From positions 1 through 64,000 of the forward strand of contig CALVBL010000001.1 in assembly GCA_944325775.1 (NCBI GenBank): DNA of 64,000 bases. Reading direction: 5' to 3'. The position numbers were made by a program, and so were the translations under genes. Below, one piece after another: positions 17,094 through 25,983 of the stretch (its first letter is position 1; each line of letters starts with the position of its first letter). This stretch comes from an uncultured Helicobacter sp. (GTDB lineage: Bacteria > Campylobacterota > Campylobacteria > Campylobacterales > Helicobacteraceae). A model generated the notes under the pieces. It had not been told where the DNA came from, did no database searches, and saw only the letters and a program-made list of their open reading frames with translations.

Positions 17094-17957
17094 TTGAAAA
17101 TCAATAACAATATCCTAAGCACCATCGTTTCTTGTTTATTTTTTGCCTTGTTTTCGTGGATTGTGATATTACTTTTGAGCTCGAAATTTTCTGATACATT
17201 TTCATATATCTTTTTTGTGTTTATCCGAGATCATGGGCTTTTTGCATTTTTGACAAATGCGATTTTGCTCTGTGGGTCGGGCGTGGCGTTGGGGTTTTTG
17301 ATCATCGCAAGTTGGTATAACAAGCTCGATGTGTGGTTGTATGCCTTTGCCCTTGGTGTGTGCATAGGGCTTGTGTATATCGTGGTTTTTAGTGCGAGTG
17401 AGAACCCAACATCCCAAGAGATCACCGATGTGCTTTTGATAGAATCTAGTATCGATCATCGCAGTGTGATGGAGAGCATTTGGGATTACAGATGGCGCAT
17501 TTTGCTTAGCATTGTCGTGTATGCGTGTTTTATCTTTATGCCGCTTGTGTTCGCGCTCACGCACCTTGTGCCAAACACTAAAACATACGCAGGTTGGCTA
17601 CTTGAGATCACAAAGCCATCACTAAATGTCGTTGTAATCGCACTTTTTGCCTGTGCGTTTCAGCCATTTTACCTTAAGACAAATGCGTATGATTATATCG
17701 ATTTGGCATTGCTCATAGCAGGGATTATACTGCTTTGTATCGTACTGGTGCGCCAGAAATATGAGCTTAATTTCTATGGATACAGCAATCTAGTAATGCT
17801 TGGTATAGAGATTGTGCTCATAGCGATATGTTCCAATATCCTTGCAAGCTCGGATCAGTATTTTTCTGTGCGCTATATGCTGTATGCGTTTGTGTTCGTC
17901 GTGTGGTGTATGGAGTGTATGTATGGATATATCACATACGAAGAACAGCCTAAATAG
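17094..17957 (+). CDS. multi-pass membrane protein, unknown
   Basis: The best start is TTG 17094, directly after AGGAGAG; 287 residues. About eight hydrophobic helices span nearly the whole length (IVSCLFFALFSWIVILLL, then GSGVALGFLIIASW, LYAFALGVCIGLVYIVV, ILLSIVVYACFIFMPLVFAL and others). Only one longer polar loop is seen (ESSIDHRSVMESIWDYRW). No transporter signature recognised. 10 bases downstream of the amidase, so likely cotranscribed; a cell-envelope role is only a guess. Confidence 0.75.
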   Translation: MKINNNILSTIVSCLFFALFSWIVILLLSSKFSDTFSYIFFVFIRDHGLFAFLTNAILLCGSGVALGFLIIASWYNKLDVWLYAFALGVCIGLVYIVVFSASENPTSQEITDVLLIESSIDHRSVMESIWDYRWRILLSIVVYACFIFMPLVFALTHLVPNTKTYAGWLLEITKPSLNVVVIALFACAFQPFYLKTNAYDYIDLALLIAGIILLCIVLVRQKYELNFYGYSNLVMLGIEIVLIAICSNILASSDQYFSVRYMLYAFVFVVWCMECMYGYITYEEQPK

Positions 17958-18013
17958 GCATGATGTGGTATTTTTTTTGCTTTCTAGGGAGAAAATATGC
18001 TAAGGAGTAGGCT

Positions 18014-19042
18014 ATGAAAAAAATCATCATATGTATCGCGTGTGTGCTAGGAGTGCTGTGTGCAGAGCCAGAAAATTCTGCAGATGCCTCAATCACGCAA
18101 GAATCCCCTGCTCCTAGTATGCCCCGAGCACAAGATTCTATACCCACACCTTCTAATGGCTCAAATATGCCCTATGATGACTTTGCTGCGATTATGCAAA
18201 ATGCCAATGCCTCACTCAACTCCGCTATGGCATTTGCAAAAATGGGGGATTATAACAAAGCTCTAGAGCTTTTCACGCAAGCTTGTCGCGGTGGTAATGC
18301 CGCAGGGTGCTTTGGGAGTGGGCTCATCTATATGTATGGTATGACTACAGGCGTGCCAGAGCCCGATGTGGCGGTGAAGTTTTATGCACAGGCTTGCTCT
18401 GGGGGCGATGCCACTGCGTGCGCAAATCTCGCGCTTGCGTATGATAATGGTGAGGGTGTGAAGCAGGACAAGGCACAAGCTCACGAGCTGTATGCGATTT
18501 CGTGTGCAGGTGGGGACGCGCTGGCTTGCACAAACCTAGGCTGGATGTATGCCAATGGTGTGGGGACAAACAAAGACTATGCCAAAGCGATGGAATCCTA
18601 TCGTGCCGCCTGCACACTGGGCAATGAGCTGGGCTGCTATAATCTAGGCTTGATGACCAACACCTACAATATCTATGGTATGACAAAGGACAAAATGGGC
18701 ATTGTGGAGATGAACTATGTAGCGTGCGAACAGGGCGATAATGTAGCGTGCGGAAATCTAGGCTATCTATACGCCACAGGTGAAGAAGGGGCAAATCAGA
18801 GCTATTTTTATGCGGCTAAGTATTTCACCATCGCGTGCGATAGTGGGCATATGCAGAGCTGCAATAACCTAGGCGTACTTTATGATGGGGGCTTTGGGGT
18901 GAAGCAAGATAAGGCAAGGGCGATTGAGCTTTTTGGACTTGCGTGTGAATACGGCATACAGGGTGCTTGCACAAACTACTCACTAATGCTTGATAGGGGC
19001 GGACTCAATCGAGGAGCGGTAGGTGCTCTTTTTGGAATGTAG
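18014..19042 (+). CDS. Hcp-like Sel1 repeat protein, secreted
   Basis: 342 residues: signal peptide (MKKIIICIACVLGVLCAEP), low-complexity Ser/Pro linker (about 20-58), then roughly seven Sel1/TPR-like units of about 36 residues. Each unit has a Cys pair as in ACRGGNAAGCFGSGLIYMYG, ACSGGDATACANLALAYDNG and SCAGGDALACTNLGWMYANG. These pairs form intra-repeat disulphides in Helicobacter Hcp proteins, which are secreted or periplasmic and bind peptidoglycan fragments or host factors in some species. Paralogue of the second half of the protein at 4934-7645. AAGGAG precedes the ATG. Confidence 0.9.
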   Translation: MKKIIICIACVLGVLCAEPENSADASITQESPAPSMPRAQDSIPTPSNGSNMPYDDFAAIMQNANASLNSAMAFAKMGDYNKALELFTQACRGGNAAGCFGSGLIYMYGMTTGVPEPDVAVKFYAQACSGGDATACANLALAYDNGEGVKQDKAQAHELYAISCAGGDALACTNLGWMYANGVGTNKDYAKAMESYRAACTLGNELGCYNLGLMTNTYNIYGMTKDKMGIVEMNYVACEQGDNVACGNLGYLYATGEEGANQSYFYAAKYFTIACDSGHMQSCNNLGVLYDGGFGVKQDKARAIELFGLACEYGIQGACTNYSLMLDRGGLNRGAVGALFGM

Positions 19043-19193
19043 CGGAGGGTTTTAAGATGAGATCTGGCTTGTTGGTGAGAATTTAGATTCTGTATCATGG
19101 CATTGTGCTTTTACTTGCAGTGATGTGAGCGTATGAGCAAAACGAAATAACATTGAAATTTACACAAAACCTTAGAGATTTTAGTAAGCCCAA

Positions 19194-19230
19194 TAGTGAA
19201 TCTAAGCATATAGATTCAGAAAATGCGTGC
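19194..19230. repeat. 37-bp dispersed repeat with GAATCTA-N6-TAGATTC core
   Basis: 32 of 37 bases match 43854-43890. The core at 19198-19217 is a perfect 7-bp inverted repeat made of the genome's frequent word; the same core architecture recurs at 56956-56975. Confidence 0.7.
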
Positions 19231-19383
19231 GTTTAGATTCAGTAAAATAAGAAATATTTGTCGCAAGCGACTTAATGTGATGGGTGGGTTATAGAATCTG
19301 TACTAGCCCAAATCATGTCTATGAAGTGCTAACACCAAACAATGCCTTAGATTCTAAACATATTCTTGTATATTCATACATCC

Positions 19384-19442
19384 GAGCAAAGAGGGATTTA
19401 TTCCCTCTGAAGCGACTCCAAGTTTGTCATAGCAAAACTTGG
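19384..19442 (-). repeat. two-hairpin dispersed element, copy 1
   Basis: Reverse complement carries CAAGTTTTGC...CAAACTTG followed by GAGGGA-N5-TCCCTC, two consecutive stem-loops. It aligns with 36418-36478 on the plus strand over about 60 bases. Confidence 0.7.
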
Positions 19443-19465
19443 ATTAAAACGATAAAAGACAGCTT

Positions 19466-20338
19466 TTAAGGCAAATCGATTTTGCTTAAGCTTTTATCCA
19501 CCATTCGTGGTATCCAAAGATTCTCACCATCGCTATACATATCCGCAGGTCCGCCCATAATCTCTACATCGATTTTGCTTAACCCGCCTTTAGAATCTAT
19601 CCTATAAATCACGCCTTGCAGATTCTCTCCCCAATCACTCACAAGCAAATCGCCATTTTTCGCCACGACTATGCCATCAAGTGCGCCCAGTGGCTCGGTG
19701 ATTTTGGTTGCCTTTTTGGTCTTTAAGTCGATACTTACCACACTGCCCTTTTGTTTGCCCGCTGGGTCATAGCCTACTACGATGAGAGCCTTTTTCTTAG
19801 AATCTAGCATAAGTCCGTTAGGTCCGCCATATTGCGAATCTAGCTTTGTGAAGGTCTCGTATTTTTTCTTAGCTAAATCAAATTTATGGATAATCCCTGT
19901 ACCCGTATCACTAACCAAAAGCGTATTTTTATCAAGCACCGCGATATCGTTTAAAAACACCGCACCTTGCACCGGTATATTCAATACTTCTTTTTTGCTC
20001 ACTACATCAAAACCTTTAAGCACATCAATATCCACGACATAAAGTGTATTGCCAATGACATTCATACCCTTAGGGGCGTTAAGATTCTCTATCCATTTGA
20101 GTTCTACGATTTTCCCATTATTATCAAGCTTTGAGATAAATCCGTCATTGTCTTTACCCATAGGGTCAAGCTTCTCGCCAAGATTGCTCACATACACTTC
20201 GTTTTTATTCACAAACACGCTCTCTGGGTGAGAGAAGCCCTCTATATGCTGTGGTTGTGCTGCATTTGCACTCATCACAAATCCACTTGCAAGAATCCCT
20301 GCAAGCACAAAACTTTTCAATGATTTTGTAACCATCAT
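19466..20338 (-). CDS. periplasmic beta-propeller (SMP-30/YncE-like) protein
   Basis: 290 residues. Sec signal peptide ends MSANAAQP. The mature part is a run of beta-propeller blades with repeated D-G-S/G and VSD patterns (PESVFVNKNEVYVSNLGE, GMNVIGNTLYVVDI, ILVVSDTGTGIIHKF-like, GGPNGLMLDSKKKALIVVG, LDGIVVAKNGDLLVSDWG), as in SMP-30/gluconolactonase and YncE families. Possibly lactone hydrolysis or ligand binding in the periplasm; catalytic metal ligands were not verified. AAGGATAG precedes an ATGATG start; either ATG fits. Stand-alone. Confidence 0.82.
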   Translation of the reverse strand: MMVTKSLKSFVLAGILASGFVMSANAAQPQHIEGFSHPESVFVNKNEVYVSNLGEKLDPMGKDNDGFISKLDNNGKIVELKWIENLNAPKGMNVIGNTLYVVDIDVLKGFDVVSKKEVLNIPVQGAVFLNDIAVLDKNTLLVSDTGTGIIHKFDLAKKKYETFTKLDSQYGGPNGLMLDSKKKALIVVGYDPAGKQKGSVVSIDLKTKKATKITEPLGALDGIVVAKNGDLLVSDWGENLQGVIYRIDSKGGLSKIDVEIMGGPADMYSDGENLWIPRMVDKSLSKIDLP

Positions 20339-20497
20339 CTATCCTTTTTGTAAAATTTCCAAAACGCAGAGATTTTATCTATGCGTTTTGATCGGAAGTA
20401 TTATAGGTAAAAAGCACGATTTTGTGTATTATTTTTGCCATAAAAAATACAAGTTTTTTGATTTTGATTTGAAAGCTGAAAGTGCGAAAGATTAAGC

Positions 20498-20503
20498 TAC
20501 AAT
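20498..20503 (+). promoter_or_regulatory. -10 box TACAAT
   Basis: Lies 45 bases before the VWA lipoprotein start in an AT-rich 200-bp gap between divergent genes. Confidence 0.45.
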
Positions 20504-20547
20504 ATCTAAATGGATTCTATATAAAAGATAGATAAGGAGCTAAAAGT

Positions 20548-22305
20548 ATGATGACAACACAGAGAATAAGAGCATGGATGGGCAAATGCCTTGTATTTGG
20601 ATTATTAGCTTTTATAGGTGTGGGGCTTGTGGGCTGTGATAATGGGCGTAACACACAGCAAGAGCAAAGCACACAAAATAGCACGATAGATACACCAAAA
20701 CCAATACAAGAGGATGTTAGAGAATATACAGTATATGAGAAAGCAGAATCTCTACCACAAGGAGTAGTGAGCAATATTGGTCCTATACCAAAGCGTGCTA
20801 TGCAAAATTTTAACACTAATGCCACTAATGACTTTCGGTCTGCACAAATGAAAAGCACACCGCACAATACCGATTCCTTTGACTTTATCAAAGAAAATGG
20901 ATTCAAAGCCGCTTTAGATTCACCGCTCTCTACTTTCGGAGCAGATGTGGATAGTGCGAGCTATGCTTTAGTGCGCTATGCCATAGAGAGAGGATATATC
21001 CCAAATCCCGGTGCTGTACGCATAGAGGAGCTACTCAATAGCTTTGAGTATGATTACAAAGCACCTAAAGACGAACCGCTAGCTATCTATGCGGATATGA
21101 GTGATGCGATGTGGAATCCACAGCATAAAATCCTACGCATAGGAATCCAAGCTCAAAAAATCGATTGGGAGCATCGCCCCGCCTCAAACCTCATCTTTCT
21201 CATTGATACCTCTGGATCTATGATGGGGGAAGAACGTATAGGCTTGGTGCAAAAATCCCTTAATATGCTTGTTAGCAAACTTGATACGCGTGATACGGTA
21301 GGTATCGTAACATACGCGGGCAACGCAGGCATACTCCTAGAGCCCACCAATAATAAAGAAAAGATTCTTAGTGCCATAGAGCAATTATCCGCTAATGGTA
21401 GCACACATGGAAGTGCGGGGATAGAAGCTGCATACACACTCGCGCAACAATCGTTTATCAAGGGTGGGGTAAATCGCATAATCCTTGCTACTGATGGGGA
21501 TTTTAATGTCGGGATTTCAAGTCCTGATATGTTATTAAAACGTATCAAAGAAGAGGCACAAAGTGGCGTGTATCTTTCGGTCTTTGGCTTTGGTATGGGG
21601 AATTATAAAGATTCTATGCTAGTCAAACTCGCCGATAATGGCAATGGCAACTATGGCTACATAGATAGTGAGCTGGAAGCAAAGAGACAATTTGTCCAAA
21701 GAATCAATGCAAATCTCATCACAATCGCTAAAGATGTGAAGATTCAAGTGGAGTTCAATCCTGCTAAAGTGTATGCGTATAGATTGATAGGCTATGAGAA
21801 GCGTGCCTTGGCAAATGAGGATTTTAATGATGATAGTGTGGATTCTGGTGATGTGGGCGTGGGGCATAGTGTGAGCGCACTCTATGAGATTATCCCCGTT
21901 GGCGTGGAAGATTCTAAAGACCTATATGCGAGAGAGGAGAGAGCAGCGACAGATTCACTCAAATACAGCCAAAATGTGCTAAAAGAGGGCAATACCGATG
22001 AATGGGCAACTATCAAAGTGCGCTACAAAAAGCCAGAAAATCAAGCACATAATAATGAAAAGAGCACATTACTACAAAGAATCGTAACAAATGCGGATTA
22101 TACTACCAAAGGAGTGCCTGATATGCGTTTTGCCCAAAGTGTAGCGGCATTTGGTATGCTTTTAAGCGATTCGCCATTTAAGGGTAAGGCAAACTTTGAA
22201 TCTATCCTAAGTGTATTAGGAGATTCTGAAGTGTCCAATAATGTGGATAGACAAGAGTTTCTAGGCTTGGTGGCAAAGGCAAGCAAGATCCAAGCATCAC
22301 AATAA
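20548..22305 (+). CDS. von Willebrand factor A lipoprotein (YfbK-like)
   Basis: 585 residues. Lipobox in VGLVGCDN gives an outer- or inner-membrane lipoprotein. A conserved N-terminal domain (PLSTFGADVDSASYALVRYA, then VRIEELLNSFEYDY) precedes the VWA domain, whose MIDAS metal site is intact: FLIDTSGSM, GST loop and ATDGDFNVG. A C-terminal DUF3520-like domain (MRFAQSVAAFGMLLSDS) closes it. This three-part layout is typical of YfbK-like proteins, function unknown, perhaps metal-dependent adhesion or complex assembly. AAGGAG before ATGATG. Confidence 0.9.
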   Translation: MMTTQRIRAWMGKCLVFGLLAFIGVGLVGCDNGRNTQQEQSTQNSTIDTPKPIQEDVREYTVYEKAESLPQGVVSNIGPIPKRAMQNFNTNATNDFRSAQMKSTPHNTDSFDFIKENGFKAALDSPLSTFGADVDSASYALVRYAIERGYIPNPGAVRIEELLNSFEYDYKAPKDEPLAIYADMSDAMWNPQHKILRIGIQAQKIDWEHRPASNLIFLIDTSGSMMGEERIGLVQKSLNMLVSKLDTRDTVGIVTYAGNAGILLEPTNNKEKILSAIEQLSANGSTHGSAGIEAAYTLAQQSFIKGGVNRIILATDGDFNVGISSPDMLLKRIKEEAQSGVYLSVFGFGMGNYKDSMLVKLADNGNGNYGYIDSELEAKRQFVQRINANLITIAKDVKIQVEFNPAKVYAYRLIGYEKRALANEDFNDDSVDSGDVGVGHSVSALYEIIPVGVEDSKDLYAREERAATDSLKYSQNVLKEGNTDEWATIKVRYKKPENQAHNNEKSTLLQRIVTNADYTTKGVPDMRFAQSVAAFGMLLSDSPFKGKANFESILSVLGDSEVSNNVDRQEFLGLVAKASKIQASQ

Positions 22306-22405
22306 GCTAGAGACAATAAATCTCAGTGTGGTTTCATACACTTCTTAGCATGATACGCAAGTATGTTGTAATAAGACCATTGAGAGAATCTAAGTGATAG
22401 CGGAG

Positions 22406-22482
22406 TGGTACGCCCAAGAGGATTCGAACCTCTGACCTACGGCTTAGAAGGCCGTTGCTCTATCCAGCTGAGCTATGAGCGC
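22406..22482 (-). tRNA. tRNA-Arg (anticodon TCT)
   Basis: 77 nt including encoded CCA. Acceptor GCGCTCA pairs with TGGGCGT; anticodon loop CTTCTAA within ACGGC/GCCGT; T-arm GGTTCGAATCC. Reads AGA. Last of four tRNAs in one minus-strand operon. Confidence 0.95.
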
Positions 22483-22495
22483 ATAACCAAAGGGG

Positions 22496-22572
22496 TGGTA
22501 CGCCCGGAGGGAGTCGAACCCCCAACCCTCAGATCCGAAGTCTGATGCTCTATCCAATTGAGCTACGAACGC
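22496..22572 (-). tRNA. tRNA-Arg (anticodon TCG)
   Basis: 77 nt including CCA. Acceptor GCGTTCG pairs with CGGGCGT; loop CTTCGGA gives TCG, decoding CGA. 13 bases separate it from the next tRNA. Confidence 0.93.
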
Positions 22573-22597
22573 ATAAACGATATATCCTTGAAAGAAA

Positions 22598-22674
22598 TGG
22601 GGTGGGTGATGGGGCTCGAACCCACGACCCTCAGTGCCACAAACTGATGCTCTAACCAACTGAGCTACACCCAC
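22598..22674 (-). tRNA. tRNA-His (anticodon GTG)
   Basis: 77 nt including CCA. Loop TTGTGGC in CAGT/ACTG; acceptor GTGGGTG/CACCCAC with discriminator C. A G just upstream (complement of 22675) can serve as the histidine-specific G-1. Confidence 0.95.
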
Positions 22675-22687
22675 CATAAGTATGAAA

Positions 22688-22765
22688 TGGTCGGGGCGAA
22701 AGGATTCGAACCTTCGACCCCTTGGTCCCAAACCAAGTGCGCTAACCAGACTGCGCTACGCCCCG
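22688..22765 (-). tRNA. tRNA-Pro (anticodon TGG)
   Basis: 78 nt including CCA. Acceptor CGGGGCG/CGCCCCG, anticodon loop TTTGGGA in CTTGG/CCAAG. First tRNA of the operon. Confidence 0.95.
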
Positions 22766-22781
22766 ACAAAAATAAAGGCGT

Positions 22782-22787
22782 ATTATA
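22782..22787 (-). promoter_or_regulatory. -10 box TATAAT of the tRNA operon
   Basis: TATAAT on the minus strand 16 bases before tRNA-Pro, followed downstream by a G/C-containing discriminator (ACGCC), suitable for stringent control. Confidence 0.7.
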
Positions 22788-22915
22788 GTTTGAGAGACTT
22801 TAAAAAAGGCTGAAATCAACAACACGCGCGCGCATGCGTGGGATTTTGAGAATCTAGCCACCACAAATCGCCACAAAACACGGCGTTATCTCGCCATCAT
22901 CTGCTTATTGAGAAG

Positions 22916-23299
22916 TTATATAGCCGCGATACACTCGATTTCTACAAGTGCGTTTTTGGGCAATGTTTTTACCGCAATGGTGCTTCGTGCTGGCTTATGA
23001 TCGCCGAAATATCGCGCATACACCGCATTCATCGCGTTAAAATGCTCCATATCCGAGAGAAATACACTCGTTTTGATGACTTTTTGCAGTGAGCTGCCCG
23101 CCTGCTCCAAGATCGCCTGTAGATTCTGAAGTACCTGCGTGGTTTGTACTTCTATGTCGCCTCCATTTGCCGTGCCTTGCAGCACGCCCTGTGTATTGAG
23201 CGCGATCTGCCCTGATGTATAGACTAGCCCATTATGCACGATCGCCTGTGAGTATGGTCCTATGGCTTCTGGGGCGCTTGGTGAAAAGATAGATTGCAT
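22916..23299 (-). CDS. ridA: RidA family reactive-imine deaminase
   Basis: 127 residues, full length. Signature segments: APEAIGPYSQAIVHNGLVYTSGQI, TTQVLQNLQAILEQAGSSL, VIKTSVFLSDM and PARSTIAVKTLPKNALVEIEC, including the Arg (ARST) and Glu that bind the imine substrate. Hydrolyses reactive 2-aminoacrylate made by PLP enzymes. AAGGAGTAGAT before the ATG. Stand-alone. Confidence 0.93.
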   Translation of the reverse strand: MQSIFSPSAPEAIGPYSQAIVHNGLVYTSGQIALNTQGVLQGTANGGDIEVQTTQVLQNLQAILEQAGSSLQKVIKTSVFLSDMEHFNAMNAVYARYFGDHKPARSTIAVKTLPKNALVEIECIAAI

Positions 23300-23372
23300 A
23301 TCTACTCCTTGTTTAAGTGGTTTAGTGTGCGCATTATAGCACAGCGATATTTGCTTTTTATCCGAAAACAGC

Positions 23373-23378
23373 TATAAT
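23373..23378 (+). promoter_or_regulatory. -10 box TATAAT
   Basis: GCTATAAT 42 bases before the gene at 23421; standard sigma70 type. Confidence 0.6.
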
Positions 23379-23420
23379 TGGCGCGTTTTAGATCTTAAGA
23401 TTTTGCAGCTGGAGTGTGGT

Positions 23421-23978
23421 GTGAGACGGATATACTGCGTTATATTGGTGCTATGCGGCGTATTATGGAGTGATAATTTCATCATAGATTCACGATCCTT
23501 AAAGGACTTCGAGCTACTTTTAAAACCTAATCAAACACTTATCATCGACCACCAAACAAAAGCTCTGCTAGGGATTTTAGAATCCCTTGAAAACGGCGCA
23601 ATGAAGCGACTACCTATCCCCAAAGAATGGCTTGACAAAAACGAGGATCACGCTTCACGGCTTAGGACCTATTCGGACTATACGCAGACCAAAAGCACCA
23701 TAGGTTCTAGCACCACGACGATCTATCGCAAAAACCACGATTTCACGCCTCCCGCCACCTCGTCAAAGCCCGCACCACAGATTGCCCCCATTTCAGAATC
23801 TCACACATCAAGCACGCATTTCTCATCTCACGCTCCCAAATACGACTCCCCTGATACCTCTGCGATCTCTGAATCTAGAACTCAGCCCAAAGCTCAGCCT
23901 ATCAAAGCCCCCAGAGAATGGGATAAGAAAAAGATTATTTATGAACAAAAAACCGAGTTTATCGAGCTTGATCGTTGA
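23421..23978 (+). CDS. exported protein of unknown function
   Basis: GTG 23421 is chosen because GGAG lies 6 bases upstream; about 185 residues. Signal peptide RRIYCVILVLCGVLWS, then a compact domain (residues about 20-75: FIIDSRSLKDFELLLKPNQT, LLGILESLENGAMK) and a Ser/Pro/Thr-rich disordered part, ending in a charged KKKIIYEQKTEF. The tail resembles spacer regions of periplasmic cell-wall-associated proteins. No family recognised. Confidence 0.65.
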   Translation: MRRIYCVILVLCGVLWSDNFIIDSRSLKDFELLLKPNQTLIIDHQTKALLGILESLENGAMKRLPIPKEWLDKNEDHASRLRTYSDYTQTKSTIGSSTTTIYRKNHDFTPPATSSKPAPQIAPISESHTSSTHFSSHAPKYDSPDTSAISESRTQPKAQPIKAPREWDKKKIIYEQKTEFIELDR

Positions 23979-24108
23979 TGTAACGATTTAATATCCTCAT
24001 CAGCCTACCAAACCAAAAGGGCTTGGTGTTTCGCATCTCGCACGCATTTCTCAACCTTGCCCTAGAAGATAGAATCTTTATCTATAATAAAACCATCATA
24101 CTTTATCA

Positions 24109-24825
24109 CTATGGCATAACCGCCCTATCCTTAAATATCTCATACAAAAATTCTGTATTATCCTGTTTGTGCATAAACGCTTCATTGACCTCCACTTCTG
24201 CACTGCCCGGGAGGATCGCGAGAATTTTGCCCGGATAGGTTAGATCTTCGCGTTGATAAAACATTTCTTTAAACTTTGAGATACTCACTTTGATATTCCC
24301 AAAGCTTGGATCAGCGAGATAGACATAATGCTCATCGATGCCTTTATATACACTAAAATGCTCCACATCGCGCACATTGACATAGATAATCACTGGAACT
24401 TGAAGACGTGCAAGAGATTCTAAATCTAGTGCTAGTCCCATAGCCCTCAAGCCTTTTTGTTCGGCATAATGTGCTAAATCTAAAAATGAGAGATGAGCCT
24501 TAGCACGCAACTCTTCATCAATCTCTATTATCTCTTTTTGTTCTGCATCTATGCCTTTAGATTCTAAAAGTGAATCTAAAATTTCTTTTTCACTGGTGCT
24601 AATCCCATAGTAATAACTCAAGATAGTCGAGAGCGAGGCAGCCCCACAACTATAATCGTATTTTTGTCTCACGAGGTTGGTGTCTTTGAGTTCGTCCCAC
24701 GAGCGCACTTCTCGCTCAAAAGTAACAGATTCATTATGGATATACACATTTGCACTACATAGGTTACTAAAAGTAACTATAAAGAAAGAGATTACAATAT
24801 ATCGTGAGAGTTTCTGTAATAGCAT
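24109..24825 (-). CDS. periplasmic C39-type cysteine peptidase
   Basis: 238 residues with an N-terminal hydrophobic signal (residues about 8-25, ending CSANV), so the protein should be exported by Sec. The peptidase C39 fold follows: nucleophile Cys60 in YDYSCGAASLSTILSYYYG, His156 in DVEHFSVYKG and Asp172 in YLADPSFG; VPVIIYVNV is the core strand. C39 enzymes cut double-glycine leaders from small secreted peptides. Normally they are fused to an ABC exporter; here there is no ABC part. It is 31 bases downstream of an outer-membrane barrel gene and close to a small peptide gene with a leader-like motif, so a joint maturation/export role is inferred. FapD of the Fap amyloid system is another free C39-like comparison. 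Confidence 0.85.
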   Translation of the reverse strand: MLLQKLSRYIVISFFIVTFSNLCSANVYIHNESVTFEREVRSWDELKDTNLVRQKYDYSCGAASLSTILSYYYGISTSEKEILDSLLESKGIDAEQKEIIEIDEELRAKAHLSFLDLAHYAEQKGLRAMGLALDLESLARLQVPVIIYVNVRDVEHFSVYKGIDEHYVYLADPSFGNIKVSISKFKEMFYQREDLTYPGKILAILPGSAEVEVNEAFMHKQDNTEFLYEIFKDRAVMP

Positions 24826-24856
24826 TTGTGGGGGTAACCTCAGGTCTTAGATTCAC

Positions 24857-25756
24857 CTAGATTCTGTATGAGAGCGTGAGAGAGACCATATCGCTAGAGT
24901 AGTGCGTGGTGTCGAGCTTCTCGGCGTTTGCGTAGAATATCAGGCGGGATTTTATCTCATACGCCAGCCCAAAGACATAGCTCACCGATGAGCCCTGCGG
25001 CGTATAGCGCGTGGTATTGGCTAGTGTGTCGCTTATGGTGCTTTGCGTGGCGTATTGGTAGCGGATACCAAAGTTTAGCGAGATGTAGGGATTGACCGCG
25101 AAATACACCATAGGGCTGAGGGCAAAGATATGCCCACTATGGAATCTATATGTCTCAAATGCGCGCGGGAGATTCAATCGGAAATTAGCCTGCAAAAGCA
25201 GCACGATAGGATCGATCGTATAAAAACTCGTGGCAAAAAATGTATAGCCTTTGAGCGAATCTAGCTTGGTTTGGCTAGGCGAAAAATAGCTCTTATCCAG
25301 CACATCAGCACTAGCGCCTAGCAGCAAGGCTGGGAGCTTACCCTCTTTTTTAGCTTGGATTAAGATTCCGAGATTAAGTGAGCTAAAGTCGCCATAGCTT
25401 TGGGATTGTGGCGCGCTGCTAAGGGTGCTAGATATCATGCTGTGCTGCCAGAAGCTATTGAGCGTGCTAAAGATCTCCACACGCTTGGCTAGTCCATAGC
25501 GCGCATAGAGGGAGAAATTCAGATAGTCTTGGTTGCTGTCTTGGGCGTAGCTAAGCGGGATCTGCACATAGGAGCTCCCGCCATTGATAGGCACGGATAT
25601 GGGGGCTAGATACATATCTGAGCGTTGGATATGGACATAAGAGAGCGTGCCCATAAGCTTAAACTGCAGGCGCTTGGTTAGGATCTCATCGACACTCACA
25701 GGGCGCGCCATAAGTAGCCCAAGCCCCACACATATGATAAGTAATACATACCGCAT
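24857..25756 (-). CDS. outer-membrane beta-barrel protein
   Basis: About 299 residues from ATG 25756 (AAAGG 6 bases upstream). Signal peptide VLLIICVGLGLLMARP. The mature chain alternates hydrophobic and polar residues in 9-12 residue strands (FKLMGTLSYVHIQ, YLNFSLYARYGLAKRVEIFS, LSLNFGIRYQYAT-like) and ends VSLTLSYRI, a barrel-terminal signal with Tyr. Most likely a 12-14-strand pore or transporter. It precedes the C39 peptidase in one operon, so it could be the outer-membrane exit for the processed peptide; alternatively a FadL/FapF-like channel. Confidence 0.75.
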   Translation of the reverse strand: MRYVLLIICVGLGLLMARPVSVDEILTKRLQFKLMGTLSYVHIQRSDMYLAPISVPINGGSSYVQIPLSYAQDSNQDYLNFSLYARYGLAKRVEIFSTLNSFWQHSMISSTLSSAPQSQSYGDFSSLNLGILIQAKKEGKLPALLLGASADVLDKSYFSPSQTKLDSLKGYTFFATSFYTIDPIVLLLQANFRLNLPRAFETYRFHSGHIFALSPMVYFAVNPYISLNFGIRYQYATQSTISDTLANTTRYTPQGSSVSYVFGLAYEIKSRLIFYANAEKLDTTHYSSDMVSLTLSYRI

Positions 25757-25896
25757 ATTCATCCTTTATCTTTGGGTTGTCCTTATCTAATGTAGTATAA
25801 AAACCTTAAGATTCCCAAGAGATTTTTGCAAATTATTAAGAAAATATGGCTCAATGTTACATTTTTTAAAAATATAGATAAATTTTTATTTTACTA

Positions 25897-25926
25897 TTGA
25901 CAATGGATTATATTTTTTGCTACGCT
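25897..25926 (+). promoter_or_regulatory. possible promoter of the small-peptide gene
   Basis: TTGACA at 25897-25902 with TACGCT 18 bases on; TATATT at 25909-25914 is an alternative -10. Within a 227-bp very AT-rich divergent region. Exact start not determined. Confidence 0.35.
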
Positions 25927-25983
25927 GATAGAGTCCCGAATGTAAAAATTCAGGACAAAATCTTTTGCTACAAGGAGGATAAT

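Larger units (their letters stand above)
19043..19465. other. 423-bp intergenic region with three repeat units
   Basis: No credible gene. It holds degenerate copies of three dispersed repeats: 19117-19163 (matches 29209-29241 inverted), 19194-19230 (matches 43854-43890) and 19384-19442 (matches 36418-36478 inverted). AGATTCT words are frequent. Confidence 0.6.

Noticed and set aside
22406..22765. tRNA cluster as a phage attachment or island boundary
   Set aside because: No integrase, no direct repeat of a tRNA end, and neighbours are ordinary chromosomal genes.
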